Assembly (NCBI GenBank): GCA_950097015.1
Contig: CATNEN010000039.1
Location: 2,671,001 to 2,735,000 of the forward strand
DNA length: 64,000 bases
DNA from: Macrostomum hystrix
Taxonomy: Eukaryota > Platyhelminthes > Macrostomidae
Direction of reading: 5' to 3'
Numbering within the stretch: position 1 is the first letter of the stretch; each line of letters opens with the position of its first letter. A program made the position numbers and the translations under genes. Shown here in pieces: positions 38,101 through 49,490 of this stretch. The notes beneath the pieces are model-generated. The model was given only the letters and a program-made list of their open reading frames with translations. It was not told the DNA's origin and ran no database searches.

Positions 38101-38309
38101 AATGATGGGGCCTAATCTGCGAAAAGTAAGAAGCATTGAATTCAGTTTACAAATAGAATAGCTCTCTATATAAGCTAAACAGGTGCGCGATTCGCACCGT
38201 GTGGCAGCAGATGGCGCACTCGTAGCTGCCAGAGCTCAGCTGAATGATCAGTCGCTCTCTCTGGTTCTCCGGAAGGGTTCGCTCGTCAATCTGAGCTGAT
38301 GCATCCTGC

Positions 38310-38363
<54 letters not shown>

Positions 38364-38659
38364 CTCGGGGTGGGTTCGCCGAGCCTCGGCCTAGGAATGA
38401 CCAGCTGACCGTTCGGCATGGCCATCAGCAGGTCGCTGACTTTGGTGACACCACCAGCACCGCCGACTCCCGCTGCTAAACTGGGCGCACTTTGCATCAG
38501 CTGCCTAGGCTGGAATTCTTGAGCGAAGACATTCAAATTCAACTGCTGGTCGCGCCTGCGTGGCTTCTGGTTTGACGACGCCGATGACGATGTTGAAGGT
38601 TTTTGTCTCGGCTTTGGTTTGGGAGCTTGCTGCTGCTGCTGCTGCTGTCGCTGTGACAT
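32143..38659 (-). CDS. NFX1: NFX1 zinc-finger / R3H transcriptional regulator, complete, seven exons, about 956 aa
   Basis: Exons in phase: 38659-38198, 38039-37704, 36997-36830, 36081-35570, 34353-33651, 33406-33047, 32472-32143. The N-terminus holds a PAM2-type poly(A)-binding-protein motif ([10 protein letters not shown], about residues 41-50) and a 16-Gln tract. A RING/PHD-like finger follows ([11 protein letters not shown] ... WSCDSC ... FHLFCIKKW ... CPTCQ, about 145-200). Next comes a row of NFX1-type zinc knuckles (for example [51 protein letters not shown]). An R3H domain follows ([16 protein letters not shown]), and the last residues VDYFDFSES match the conserved NFX1 tail. NFX1 binds X-box promoter DNA and RNA and has ubiquitin-ligase-like activity in mammals. 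Human NFX1 is about 1120 residues. The PAM2 motif and R3H argue for NFX1 rather than NFXL1 (shuttle craft is the fly NFX1 orthologue). Confidence 0.94.
32576..32905. repeat. 30-bp minisatellite in NFX1 intron 6
   Basis: About 11 units built on CATGACCCTGATCATGACAC plus ATTCATCTGA or ATTCCCCTGA, decaying toward 33000. Confidence 0.93.
34428..34690 (-). mobile_element. tRNA-derived SINE, family A, internally deleted copy in NFX1 intron 4
   Basis: Same body as the other copies (CTGACGATGAGAAAGTCAGG, GCTCAGGAGTCAGCGAAATG) and an ATT-rich tail at 34428-34445, but the tRNA-like head is mostly missing. The rest of the intron (34691-35329) shows no supported feature. Confidence 0.8.
35330..35569. 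repeat. 34-bp minisatellite made of the NFX1 exon 4 donor junction
   Basis: About seven units. On the minus strand each unit carries GTGCACAG followed by GTGAGCGGGTCGGG or GTGAGAGGGTCGGG, the same sequence as the genuine exon 4 end and its 5' splice site at 35570. The array therefore begins at the exon boundary and repeats the donor. Confidence 0.9.
36560..36775 (-). mobile_element. Candidate tRNA-like SINE, family B, in NFX1 intron 3
   Basis: On the minus strand a tRNA-like anticodon/T-arm region (TTTTGACCGAGAGGTC then GAGTTCGAATCTC) is followed by a non-tRNA body with GCAGGAC. A matching head lies at about 52000-52165. Confidence 0.45.
37040..37218. repeat. Degenerate minisatellite in NFX1 intron 2
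   Basis: Five or six imperfect units around GGGATCTGGGATATTAGA with GAAATAAAAGTTGT. Confidence 0.85.
37311..37753. repeat. NFX1: 52-bp minisatellite containing an NFX1 exon end plus splice donor
   Basis: About eight units. On the minus strand each unit encodes the zinc-knuckle piece [15 protein letters not shown] and then GTGAGACC. The unit nearest 37753 is the genuine end of NFX1 exon 2 (boundary at 37704); the others lie in the intron and lack an acceptor of their own. Two units carry an extra partial CAGGGGTCTCAC insertion. Confidence 0.95.
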
Positions 38660-41461
38660 TGTTCAATTGTTTTTTAACAAGATGATGGAAGGCTGCAAGG
38701 CATTTTTAATGATTAAGAAACCCAGCATTTGATGTTGGCTTATAAAATAAAAGATCTGAACCTAGACTTCTGTGAATGGTAACTTCTGTGCTACCAAGAG
38801 TTTGTGTACCTCAGGATAACATGAAAGCCATCACTGCAGGACAAGCTCCTACCTGACAGCCAGCAGGTGAATTGTTCCAGGTGCCAGGTGGTAGTGAAGA
38901 CTGTTGCCCATGCCAGAAATAGCCCAGTAGATAACCAACACCATACATGCGCAACACCTGGCCGACCCAGCCAAACCAGCTGGGTGAAACGAGGGCCAAG
39001 CAAGGTAAGTTGCAAAAACCAATCAACCAAGAGCAAAAAATCAAAGGGGGGACCAAGGGACAAAAAAGGAAGGCGTGAAGAAGAGGAAAAAATTAAGAGA
39101 AAAAGAGAGCAAATGAGAGCAAACTAAGTCGTAAATAGAACAATGAAATGTACTAAGTCATAAATAGAGCAAAAACTAAGTCGCATGGCCGGCTAAGATT
39201 TGGGAGGTTGCACATGTATGACCAAAACTTATCTGGGACAAAATATTAAATTTTAGATTCTAAAAGGCTATTGGTATCTGTACTTAAGAGAGGAATATTT
39301 CATGTATTTTACTTATTTACTCACATCAAATTATTTGTTTCATTCAAATGTAAGTTTTTTGTTATTGTACCAATTTAAAATGACCCAATATAATATTTCT
39401 TAACTACTATAAATTAGCCAAATACACATTGCTCAATACAGGTAAAACATCACCTGAGACAATCTACTACCACTACTACAAAGGTGGAAGTGAAATAGAG
39501 ACTACATAAACATACTATTAATATATTATATTTAATATATATTATATATGTATGATGGCTAGGCAAAAGTGTCAAAAGTGGCCCTAAGGCTGCTCTGGAG
39601 CCTTGACACAATGATGCAGTCAGGTTTAAATCCACCACTTATACTACCTAAAGCCCTGCCAGATAAAGTTTATCAAGACAGCTAAAATAATAAATTAGCG
39701 AAAAAATAATTTGAAGCTAATATCAAGACAAATAAATAGAATTTTGTACAACTTCATAGAAGATGGCTAGCTGTCATGCATAATTGTGGATAAGGTGGCC
39801 AACATTGGCATGGATCTATATGGATAAAGTTGGCACTATTTGAATGCAAATGCAAAACTGACAATGAATGTGGTGGCCTATTTGAACAAGCTGCTGCGGG
39901 GATGAGGTGAGCATTATCGGCATAGATCCATGTGGTATGTCAGCACTATTTGCATGGGACTGAGCCAATAAGAACTGCTAGCCTTAGTGAATTAGGTTGT
40001 GTCGTTGTGATGATGTGGTGACAAAACTATAACAAACAATTGAAGCTTTAGCTCTGCTTGTACAACCTATACAGTTAATTTGTAACTTAAAGTAATTCAA
40101 GACTTAAAAAGAGATGTCAACAAACTAAAAATTTAACAAACAAGTCTATTATTCAATAGCATTGCCAAATACTTCACTCCTTAAGTATAAAATAAACAGA
40201 GTTCGGTACAACTAAAAAGTATAATGGAAGTGTCAAAAAGCAAGATGCAATAGGCCCCTAACCAATGCAATGGCAACGTGCTCAAATTTAAGATTAGCAA
40301 GGCGGTATTTAATTGGCAAGCTAATCAAAACTATTTGGAAACATAAAATTAACAAGCAACAAATAGGCCTATATAGGTCTAATGCTTGAAAACCACGCAA
40401 AAATGTATATTGCAATAATGTGACGTAATTTTTTAGTATTCTTAATTGCGTTACAATTGAATAAAACAAATTGAATATGGTATTTAAGTGATAAATATAC
40501 TATATTTAGCAGTGCTGGCGGAATTGGGACGACGTTTCGCTAGACGCAGCCCAGCAGCATCACTTTTTTTAATCAGTTGTAACACATGTAAAATCCATCT
40601 TTCATATATATTTTAACTAGATTTAATTTTGCTAATCATGTCACCTTTGAAGCCTTCGAATTTCCGGATTTAAAGAAATCGGTGCTGCTGGCATTGGGCT
40701 GATCACTTGCGTCCTCGCTTTTGACTAGATTCTTGTACCATTTTTACTTTATAAGATTTAGTAAAAATGGATTTGAATTGGGAAATGGGAGCACAATATG
40801 AGCATACGCAAAAGTTAGTGTAAGGTTTATGACAAGATAATTTTTGTTAGACGATGGAAAAAAAATAACAAATAATGTTCTGTAGTTAAAAAAATCTAAG
40901 CTAAATAAAAAGTATTGCGTTTTTGTGAGAAGAAAATTTAGAAACACAACATAAGAGCAAAGTAAGAGCATGTAAGAACAAATATATAGGAGTTTGATAA
41001 TTATATATAGGAGTATATAGGAGTAATATATAGGAGTTTTTAATAATAATAAAATTATAAAGGGAAAGATTCCCGCAAAAAACAAAGCACGAATTTAAAG
41101 GCAAATGACCAAAAAAGAGCAGTCAAAAGAAGAAAAAAGGAGGCGACGAAAGGAAAACAGAAAGAAGAGGAAACAAGGACAAGATAGAGAACGTAGGGGA
41201 GAAGGAAACAAAGAGAACAAATAAATCAAATAATGAGAAGGAACAAAATGAATAGAAGCCAGAGTTACAAGTACGAGTCAATCCTTTTAATGTTTTTAAG
41301 AGCCCTAAGTTGTTTTTTAGTTTTTTGTGGTTATAATCAGGACAATTTTTTTAAAAGGCCTCATGGTTGAGAAATTCGGTTTGGAAGGCTTTAATATGGG
41401 TATCTCTTGAGTTTTGTTAATAAACTTAGGCTTAAGCTTAAGCCAATATATAAGGTAATGG
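38660..41461. other. AT-rich intergenic DNA
   Basis: No confident gene. Two short minus frames (about 40745-40647, KWYKNLVKSEDASDQP, and about 40571-40490) look exon-like, but their splice phases do not agree. A purine-rich stretch covers 41100-41240. The NFX1 promoter should lie near 38660-38800, but no motif was assigned. Confidence 0.55.
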
Positions 41462-41842
41462 TTTTTGGGCGGTCGGTGGCAGAGCGGTTATCGCGTTTGC
41501 CTCTCGCACCACGGTCCCTAAGTTCGATTCCACGGCGAGGCCACATTTATTTGGGGCGCAGCCGCGCAGAGAAGGTTTGGGGGCTTGTCGTGCAATTTAC
41601 GCCCTTGAGGGCCAACCTCCAAGGCACAGTGAAATGTACACTGCCTGACGATGAGAAAGTCAGGGCAGGTGTACACACCTGTGTGAGCGTGTGCCTGCGT
41701 AAAGTATCTGTGTGCGTGTGTGCTCAGGAGTCAGCGAAATGAGCAGAATTGCCTCGTCGCTGGCTGCGGGTCTAGTATCACTAAATGATGTGCCACTGCC
41801 CGCAGCCCTCCGGCAATTACTTCAGCATTATTATTATTATGT
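41462..41842 (+). mobile_element. tRNA-derived SINE, family A, best-preserved copy
   Basis: Starts with a tRNA-like head: box A GTGGCAGAGCGG, a CTCTCGCACC stem region and box B AAGTTCGATTCC. The body includes CTGACGATGAGAAAGTCAGG, a GT-rich stretch and GCTCAGGAGTCAGCGAAATG, and ends in (ATT)n. About 380 bp. Class III SINE of Leu/Ser-tRNA-like origin. Confidence 0.88.
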
Positions 41843-42838
41843 ATGGTTATTATTTTATTCAGAGATAGGTATAATATCAAGTTCATTAAGTCTGACCTTT
41901 GTGGAAATTCTGTTTCGATGGAAAAGTAATAGATTAAGTAGAGTAAAATAGCTCGTATTATAGCAATTGTTATAAAATTTTAAGTGGCATTGTCAATTTA
42001 CCGAACAATATTAATAAAACGCGCTCAATACACCACCTCTGCAAATGCCAAATCGATGTTGCCTTTGACTAGCAAGTTGCTAAAGTCAGTCAGTCGGAGG
42101 AATCAGATTGATCAGCCGATCTGCTGGCGGATAAAGAACCTTAAATTTAGGTTGACTGGATGCGTGAGCTCAGTGCACTTGCGGGCATGCAGTGTAGGCG
42201 GTAAGGTTGTCATCGGCTTAGGCCCACCGTGGAGTGGAGTGGGGTGGTTGTCTTCGTGCTTGACTGATGCTCATGAAGTTGTGCTGGCTGGGAGCCGACA
42301 ATAGCCAGTAGTTTGACAAGAGAGCGCGTCAACTCTGAGAGTAAACTGGTTTTGTGTGTAGCGGTTCGTTGAAAACGACCATGCAGAGACGTACTTTATT
42401 TGAATGGTGGACGGCTGCATGTGAGAGGGTGCTCCTTGACGGCAGATCTTTTGTCCTATTATATGCGTCGGGTTTTCTTATCGACCAAATACAGCAAACA
42501 CCATCTGTTTTTGGGTCGAAGGCTTGAAAAAGGCAAAATAATAATCTTACGGATATAAAATAATTGGCCTGTATCTTCTATATTTACATGTAACCAAATG
42601 AGAGAAGTCCAATTTTCATATTCTGCGACAAGCAATCCAGCTTGCCTAGCTCCGCTTCCAGTTCAACACTCCATTGGCTCGGGGGGCATTGGTTGCCTGC
42701 TTTGGGGAGATCGAGTGCCATTAGTTTTGTGCTGCTGGTGAAAGGCTTTTTTTCGGCTGCTAAGTGTTTTCACCTGGCTCTCTGCCTCTCTGCAGAGGGT
42801 CTCTGCTTAAACTGGACATTGGTTTGCTGCTAAAGGCG
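41843..42838. other. Intergenic, no feature seen
   Basis: No supported exon or RNA gene. Confidence 0.55.
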
Positions 42839-43222
42839 AGATAGATGCCCGTTGGAGGGACATTGTTTGCCTGTTGGGGGCCATTGGTTGCCTGTTAGGG
42901 GGACATTGGTTGCCTGTTAGGGGGACATTGGTTGCCTGTTAGGGGGACATTGGTTGCCTGTTAGGGGGCCATTGGTTGCCTGTTAGGGGGGACATTGGTT
43001 GCCTGTTAGGGGGACATTGGTTGCCTGTTGGGGGCCATTGGTTGCCTGTTAGGGGGACATTGATTGCCTGTTAGGGGGACATTGGTTGCCTGTTGGGGGA
43101 CATTGGTTGCCTGTTAGGGGGACATTGATTGCCTGTTAGGGGACATTGGTTGCCTGTTAGGGGGACATTGATTGCCTGTTAGGGGACATTGGTTGCCTGT
43201 TAGGGGGACATTGGCTGCCTGT
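42839..43222. repeat. 22-bp minisatellite downstream of the GPCR
   Basis: About 17 units of TTGCCTGTTAGGGGGACATT plus GG, with runs of four to six G that vary between units. It lies 85 bases past the GPCR stop codon, so it may be 3' UTR. Confidence 0.95.
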
Positions 43223-43307
43223 TGATGTGTCATGATAACTGCGAGTAATTAAGAAAAGTCCGAGTAAATTAATATTGGGCACCGCAGCGGAAAGCCTGAC
43301 GCTGTCG

Positions 43308-44312
43308 CTACTCATTGGTGACGCTGAAGTTCTCCACCAGAGTCTGCTCGGAGCCTCGCGGACAGCAGCGGCCGAACAGCTGAGCAATGCTGCGCTGGAT
43401 GTCCGGCTTGAATAGGATCAGCGTCACCGGGTTGAAACAGCAGCCTAGCAGGAAGGTGTGATACAGACCGAAGGTCATCCGATACTCAAGCAGATAATAA
43501 TGAATGATGAACGGCAGGCACATGATGATCTGCGTCAGTGTGAGAACGAGCAGCATCACGCTGATCTTCAGCATGTGGCCGCTCATTCGGTGCTGCCGGC
43601 TGCCGCTCTCACCTTCAGTTTGGCCGGCCAGCTGACCGATGCGCCTCTGGTGCAGGCAGAGCTTAGCGAAGATCACCGAATAGCACGCGGCCGAAGCTGC
43701 CACAAGGGCGGCATCAGCGCCACTGAACAGGAACTTCAGCGTCTCGACCAGGGCCTGCCGGCTGGAGCAGGACGGGACGAACGTCTGGCCCAGGGCGATG
43801 CCCATGCTCAGCGCCGTCACCCAGACCAACTGCCCGCCGGCCAAGCGACCGACACTGCGGCTGTTCCAGCTCGTCGACGTCGGCCGGACCACGGCCATCG
43901 CCCGATCAATGGCCAGCATGAACATGACGATGGACTCCCAGCTGAGCAGTGCGTCTCGGGGACCGATGAGGAACACGTAGGGCGAGTTGAAGCGCTCAAA
44001 GTCGAACTCAGGATTCTCTGCGGCATTGCCGTTCAGACGGATGCTGAAAGCGGCGTAGATGGCGACTTCGCACAGCAGGCAGACGCAGAGCAGCTGGTCC
44101 GCGATAGCCAGCATGACTAGCAGGCGACGGAATGTGGCCCGCTTGGACAGGGCCTGCGGTCGGCGAGCCACGAGCAGCAGCAGGCAGTTCAGCAGAGCTC
44201 CCACTGTGCCCAGCACGGTGTACGGCACGAAAAATGAAGCATCCAGATCAATCAGGCGACCATAGGACTTCTCCAGGATGCAGTGGCCGGATGATTCGTT
44301 GCTGACCTGCAT
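43308..44312 (-). CDS. Rhodopsin-like G-protein-coupled receptor, intronless, 334 aa, ligand unknown
   Basis: Single open frame from ATG with seven hydrophobic helices. TM1 has GALLNCLLLLVA (the conserved Asn), TM2 has LAIAD (the conserved Asp), TM3 ends AIDRAMAV in place of DRY, and TM7 has FNPVTLILF in place of NPxxY. TM6 (VLTLTQIIMCLPFIIHYYLL) keeps the Pro but lacks the usual CWxP. The N-terminus has one N-glycosylation site (NES). Plasma-membrane receptor by family. The divergent switch motifs resemble lineage-specific invertebrate peptide-type receptors; no specific subfamily can be assigned. Its 5' flank (44313-44500) has no visible upstream coding exon. Confidence 0.85.
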   Translation of the reverse strand: MQVSNESSGHCILEKSYGRLIDLDASFFVPYTVLGTVGALLNCLLLLVARRPQALSKRATFRRLLVMLAIADQLLCVCLLCEVAIYAAFSIRLNGNAAENPEFDFERFNSPYVFLIGPRDALLSWESIVMFMLAIDRAMAVVRPTSTSWNSRSVGRLAGGQLVWVTALSMGIALGQTFVPSCSSRQALVETLKFLFSGADAALVAASAACYSVIFAKLCLHQRRIGQLAGQTEGESGSRQHRMSGHMLKISVMLLVLTLTQIIMCLPFIIHYYLLEYRMTFGLYHTFLLGCCFNPVTLILFKPDIQRSIAQLFGRCCPRGSEQTLVENFSVTNE

Positions 44313-45682
44313 TATTGGCCGCCAAAGATGTCAGGTGTCCCGGATTGACAGCAGTCGAAATTGAAATATGCTCTTGACGTCAAGATTCGCTAACGAGTGA
44401 AAACTGCCACCCCAGCGAATACATCGCATTTGAGACTCCCTATTTTATCCCTAACGCTCTTTCACCGAATCCCAGAAGCAGAAGACGGTTAGCCAACCAA
44501 CAGAAGCGTCCTTGGCAGGCTTGATCAGAGCCAGTGTTGCAGTTGCTATGGCAACTCACTTTAGCTGGGAAGAAAAGGGGCGCCATCAGGGCAAGAAAGA
44601 CGTCGAAATTGACTTTCATTGTCAGCCTTCAGAGTCGAATGGAAAAGTTGAGCTCTCTTTTTATCCTGAATTGCCAAGTGGTTGTCGGGGCCAGCTTCGA
44701 GTGTGCGTCTTGGAGCACTAAAATGTCTCATGGGAGACAATATGCTTCGTATTCAGCAGAGCTCTCATCAGTTTGCTCCTGCTATGCAAGCGCTGCATAC
44801 GCGATCGAAGCGGGCGAGAGAAGTCTTGCCTTGGGGAGCTCAATAAGTTGTGCATCTCAGCCTATTGCAGTTGAATGACAGCTTAGAAATGCATCAATGC
44901 TCGCATCTGCAAGAATAACAGCCTGCATGCGGGCAAGCCTAGCAGGAGTAGACCAAGCATAGCACGACACAGAGAGGCAACTTGGGCGTTTAATAAAGTT
45001 TAATAATGGGACCCACGTTGGTCCCAGGTTGGCCACATCAAAACCTTTTGGACTTCAGCGTTTCAGGTAACAATATCTACGGCACTGTATTCTATAGCTT
45101 ACACGACAGATAGATTGCTATATTGGGTCAAAGGCATGATCTGACAGCAAGTCAGATGACCGTATTCAGACATAAAGTTACCATTTATATATCGACTCAA
45201 ATTAAACATCTAGCTGTACTGAATTGCACTAGTAAAAGTCTCATTTAAATTAAGCAGTAAGGAATACAGGTGAGAAATCAAGCCTCTGTAGTTAAGTACA
45301 GTTACAAGCAGCTCGGGCGAACTCTGCCAAGCACCTGATGTCAAGAGTATACTGCAGCAGATATAGAAAACATGTACACTGCACCTGTCAAATCGATTGA
45401 TTGCCTTCAATTTTCCAGACAAAAATACGCTCGAAGCATCTTTAACCTCTCTGCAAAAGCAGTGCATGAATACATTTTGCATGCTTGCTGTCCTGTGCAA
45501 GCAGACAAAAAGCTTTTTTTGTCTCTAAATTATACTTGGTAAACAGTGCAGACGGCTCTGCATACATGCTGCTTTTGTGTATAACGGAAAAGTGTCGGCG
45601 TAACAATGAGACGAAAATTCTTATCTTAAAATTTTTCCCATTTGTGCCAAGCAGCAATAAGTGAAATTTTAATATTGTTTCT
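44313..45682. other. Intergenic, no feature seen
   Basis: Several short overlapping frames but no splice structure or recognised domain. Confidence 0.55.
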
Positions 45683-47000
45683 TGCAGCCCATTTGGTCTT
45701 AAAAGCATTTAATTTAATCCAAGATCTGCCAGGTAGAGTATTTCAGATTTAGTCTAAGGTCATAAGGATCGATGCATTTAATTTGGTCCAAGAAGATTTA
45801 GTCTATGGTCACAGGGATGCATTTAATTTGGTCCAAGAAGATTTAGTCTATGGTCACAGGGATGCATTTAATTTGGTCCAAGAAGATTTAGTCTATGGTC
45901 ACAGGGATGCATTTAATTTGGTCCAAGAAGATTTAGTCTATGGTCACAGGGATGCATTTAATTTGGTCCAAGAAGATTTAGTCTATGGTCACAGGGATGC
46001 ATTTAATTTGGTCCAAGAAGATTTAGTCTATGGTCACAGGGATGCATTTAATTTGGTCCAAGAAGATTTAGTCTATGGTCACAGGGATGCATTTAATTTG
46101 GTCCAAGAAGATTTAGTCTATGGTCACAGGGATGCATTTAATTTAACCAAAGAAGCATCAATTTGGTCCATGGCAGATGTGCAAGCCCGAGCAAGAGTTG
46201 AAGGCTGACCAATGCAACTTATTTAACAAATGCCAATGCCAAGGTAGACAAGTCCAATTGTGGGTGAAATTGCAGCTTGCAGTACATTCACGTGATGACC
46301 TCGGTGAGAATGGACAGTGCGCCGTAAGCGCTGACCTCGACGACCACGAGCCTGCGTTTTCGAGTCCAAATGTGGAATCCAGTTTCGTGCAGATAAATTA
46401 GATAAACTCCGGGGTCAAGACCCGTCAGCCTTACAGCAAACACTTGCCTTCTCGCAACCGTCTGCAGGCTGTTGCGTACCGTTGAAATATCAGCGTCTCT
46501 ACCAAGAACTTTCAGTGCTATCAACTGCGTTTTCCAAAGCGTCCCCGATTCTGTTGCTAAGCTGGCTCTTCCGCAGCAGTTGAAAATGAGGAATTGCTTC
46601 CGTCCTCAGTATGCTCGTGTCAGTCAAGCCTAAATTTAAATCTAAGAGGGAAACAAAGAAAACGCAACTGGACCAAATTAAATGCCGCTATGGCATCCTT
46701 GTGACCATAGACTAAAGCAAAAATAATCTACCTGGCAGATCTTGGATTATGTATATGATAGTGGCTGCTTAATTGGCATTCTGTGGTTAGAAAGTCTATT
46801 AGAAAGTTTAATGGTCCGAGGCGAGCGAAGCGAGAATTTATACGGTTTAATGGGCCCCGTTTTCGGGACCATTATATGGCACACTGGTTCAAGACTTCGC
46901 ATTTTCCAATCATAGACGATAGATTCGTGGCTCAGAATGCGCCCATTAAACGTCGACGAAATCGGATTTTATATGCTTGTAAGACCAAATGGGCTGCAAA
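45683..47000. mobile_element. Foldback / TIR element with internal minisatellite
   Basis: The left end (TGCAGCCCATTTGGTCTTA, about 45686-45704) is the inverse of the right end (TAAGACCAAATGGGCTGCA, about 46980-46998). A second inverted pair, about 85 bp and roughly 80% alike, lies at 45700-45786 and 46665-46760 (AATCCAAGATCTGCCAGGTAGA on the left). The right arm carries about 215 bp of extra DNA with its own small hairpin (AATGGTCC...GGACCATT). A minus frame at 46524-46288 (78 codons) is unidentified. No transposase is recognisable. Confidence 0.6.
45775..46146. repeat. 45-bp minisatellite, eight near-identical copies
   Basis: Unit core TTTAGTCTATGGTCACAGGG plus ATGCATTTAATTTGGTCC. The unit is a copy of the inner part of the flanking inverted-repeat arm. 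Copies are essentially identical, indicating very recent expansion. Confidence 0.95.
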
Positions 47001-47029
47001 AGGCTATAGTAAAAGGTGACTTCAGAACA

Positions 47030-47340
47030 CTCAACACACAACACAATCCCAACACTCAACACAATCACAACACAACACAAACCTACAGTCAACACAATCC
47101 CTACAGTCAACACAATCTCTTCACTAAACACAATCCCTTCGCTAAACACAATCCCTTCACTCAACACAATCCCTTCACTAAACACAATCCCTTCACTAAA
47201 CACAATCCCTTCACTAAACACAATCCCTTCACTAAACACAATCCCTTCACTAAACACAATCCCTTCGCTAAACACAATCCCTTCACTCAACACAATCCCT
47301 TCACTAAACACAATCCCTTCACTAAACACAATCCCTACAC
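47030..47340. repeat. 18-bp minisatellite, about 14 copies
   Basis: Unit CCCTTCACTAAACACAAT with CGCT/CACT and TAAA/TCAA variants; it grades into AACACAATC-type repeats at the left. Confidence 0.95.
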
Positions 47341-47689
47341 AACGGCGCGATCTAAAAGCTTGAATCCATGTGGAAAAAGTGAGTCGATGAACTCTGGTCC
47401 TTAATAATTTAGAGTTAATCATTCACGTAAGAGTACAGTAGCAAAGAAATTATGAAAAAAGCATGGCAGTGTTTCCCAAATTGTCATCCTATGTTAGGCA
47501 ACTCAAACTGTTTGAAGCAGAGCACTCAAAGGCTGGCAAATATTTACAAGCCAGTTTGCTAAAAACCAGTTGAGGATTTTGCATCCCACTTTTTATCAGA
47601 ACTCCTGTGGCAGTCACTCCAGCTGCCGCAAGCTAAAACTGCTCGTCAGAACCGCATTCCTAGGGCTAAAATTGTGGTGACAGCCATGC

Positions 47690-47845
47690 ATGTAGAACTA
47701 TGTACATCCGACAGTCATGTATGTAGAACTATGTACATGTGACAGCCATGTATGTAGAACTATGTACATCCGACAGCCATGCACGTAGAACTATGAACAC
47801 GTAACAGTCATGTACAAATATGCACATTTAACAGCCATGCATGCA
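47690..47845. repeat. About 31-bp degenerate tandem repeat
   Basis: Five imperfect units around CAGCCATGTATGTAGAACTA with GTACAT. The flanks 47345-47690 and 47846-48530 show no supported gene. Confidence 0.8.
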
Positions 47846-48529
47846 GATAAATACGAGTATATATCGTCTATCTATGTGCACGTGGCGGCAAATAGTACTA
47901 AATAAAAGCGTTAGTCTCGAAAGGGCGTTGTGTTTTCTCACTGAGTTGCGTCAATCAGCTGTTATTTCAGGCTGTCAGAAACGCACAGCGAGACCAGGCA
48001 GGCCGGGGAGAGACAGTCAGCCGCCAGTCTGTCTGGTTTATTATTTATTGTGAGGATTTGGTGAGGCCAAACAGCTGCCGTGAATCTCTGTCAGATGTTA
48101 TTTGAGATCGCAAAGTACGCTATTCGATTTCTAACACGACGAATCAGAGCTCGATGATGCGATGCTCGCTGGGTCTGGGCTAAGCTAGAATAAAAGTACA
48201 TAAGTTCTAAAAATAGCCTCGGCTAGATGCATGCGCCGGGAAATATTAATGAATTGCTATTCGCAGGCCGAGATGCATAATTTCGCACACGATTAAAGAG
48301 GCCTAAACATGACGCAAAGAAGGTACCAAAGCACGCGGACCACTTGGCAATGGACACGATAGGGACTAACTGCAAGCAGGTGAAAAAAACTTCTCCAAGA
48401 TGATCTGGCTCGAATCCTATGCTAGTCACTAGATTAATCGCCAGATAAAAGGGCGAAGAAATCGGCAGGAAAATGATTGGTCGAGAGCAAGTGTACGCTG
48501 GTTGGTCGAAAATAAATGTATCTTTGGGG

Positions 48530-48775
48530 TGGGGTTGGTTGATAGCGAATTCGCATATGTCGTGGTGGGATTGGTCGGGAACGAATGTACATCTGGGGTG
48601 GTGGGATTGGTCGGGAAAGAATGTACATCTAGGGTGGTGGGATTGGTCGGGAAAGAATGTACATCTGGGGTGGCGGGATTGGTCGGGAACGAATGTACAT
48701 CTCGGGTGGTGGGATTGGTCGGGAAAGAATGTACATCTGGGGTGGTGGGATTGGTCGGGAAAGAATGTACATATG
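48530..48775. repeat. 36-bp minisatellite, about seven copies
   Basis: Unit around GGTGGGATTGGTCGGGAAAG plus AATGTACATCTGGGGT. Confidence 0.95.
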
Positions 48776-49490
48776 GATTTGTGAGTTATAGATGAATGTA
48801 CACAATTTATCATTCCCTAGCTGCCTGCAGTTGTTGATTAGCAAAAGTTGGGTAAATTAAAAAAATTCTAAGAGAGAAAAGCTATTTGCATTCGGAGCAG
48901 CACAAAAGGCTTAGAATAAATAAAGCAAGACTGACTAGCGCACAATTTCTAAGAAAAGTCATAAAAAGGCAATGAGAGTACATGCCAAAAAGTGTTAAAA
49001 AGAAGCAAACTGAGGTTAAGCCAGCAACTTTTAACAGACAAAATTCAAGCCCAAAAAGTATTCGAGATTTCGACTGTGCATTTTACAATTGCTGAATGTA
49101 ACCAGAATTGTTTACTAAAATTTTTTTAAACATGACTAGGCTGATTAGCTGACTTGTTGCTAGGGAAAAATAAGAGATTGCCAATCGAAAGAGGGAATCG
49201 CAAAGGAAAATCAAAGTGAAAAAAACAAAAATAAAAACAATTCAACTATTGTTTGTTTTTATTGTTTTATAGGCTTGGAAAAAAATGGATCAACAATGGC
49301 CAATCTGGCTACTATCGAGTAGTATGAAGAGTTTGCAAACCCAACTAGAATTGTAAAAAAAGAAGTGATTTCAATCAGACAGAAAATAAGTTACCTTATC
49401 CTACGAGTATGTCTAGACAAAACATTCCACAATAGTTTTTTTAGAACTTAAACTATAAATATTAGCACAGCAGCACAGCTAGTCTATTTC
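48776..49490. other. AT-rich DNA including the likely 3' UTR of the Na+/K+-ATPase beta gene
   Basis: No other gene seen. A minus-strand AATAAA lies at 49263-49258, about 230 bases after the beta-subunit stop. Confidence 0.5.

Noticed and set aside
40490-40745. Two exon-like minus frames (KWYKNLVKSED... and SDAAGLRLAKRR...)
   Set aside because: Splice phases do not match, the upstream one meets a stop with no usable acceptor, and no family is recognised.
41462-41540. Possible functional tRNA gene
   Set aside because: The head has box A and box B but no closed cloverleaf, and it continues into the SINE body.
43458-44120. 220-codon plus-strand ORF
   Set aside because: It is the antisense of the GPCR coding sequence, which has clear helices and motifs.
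47016-47404. Asn/Thr/Pro/Phe-rich ORFs in several frames
   Set aside because: They are the 18-bp array read in different frames.
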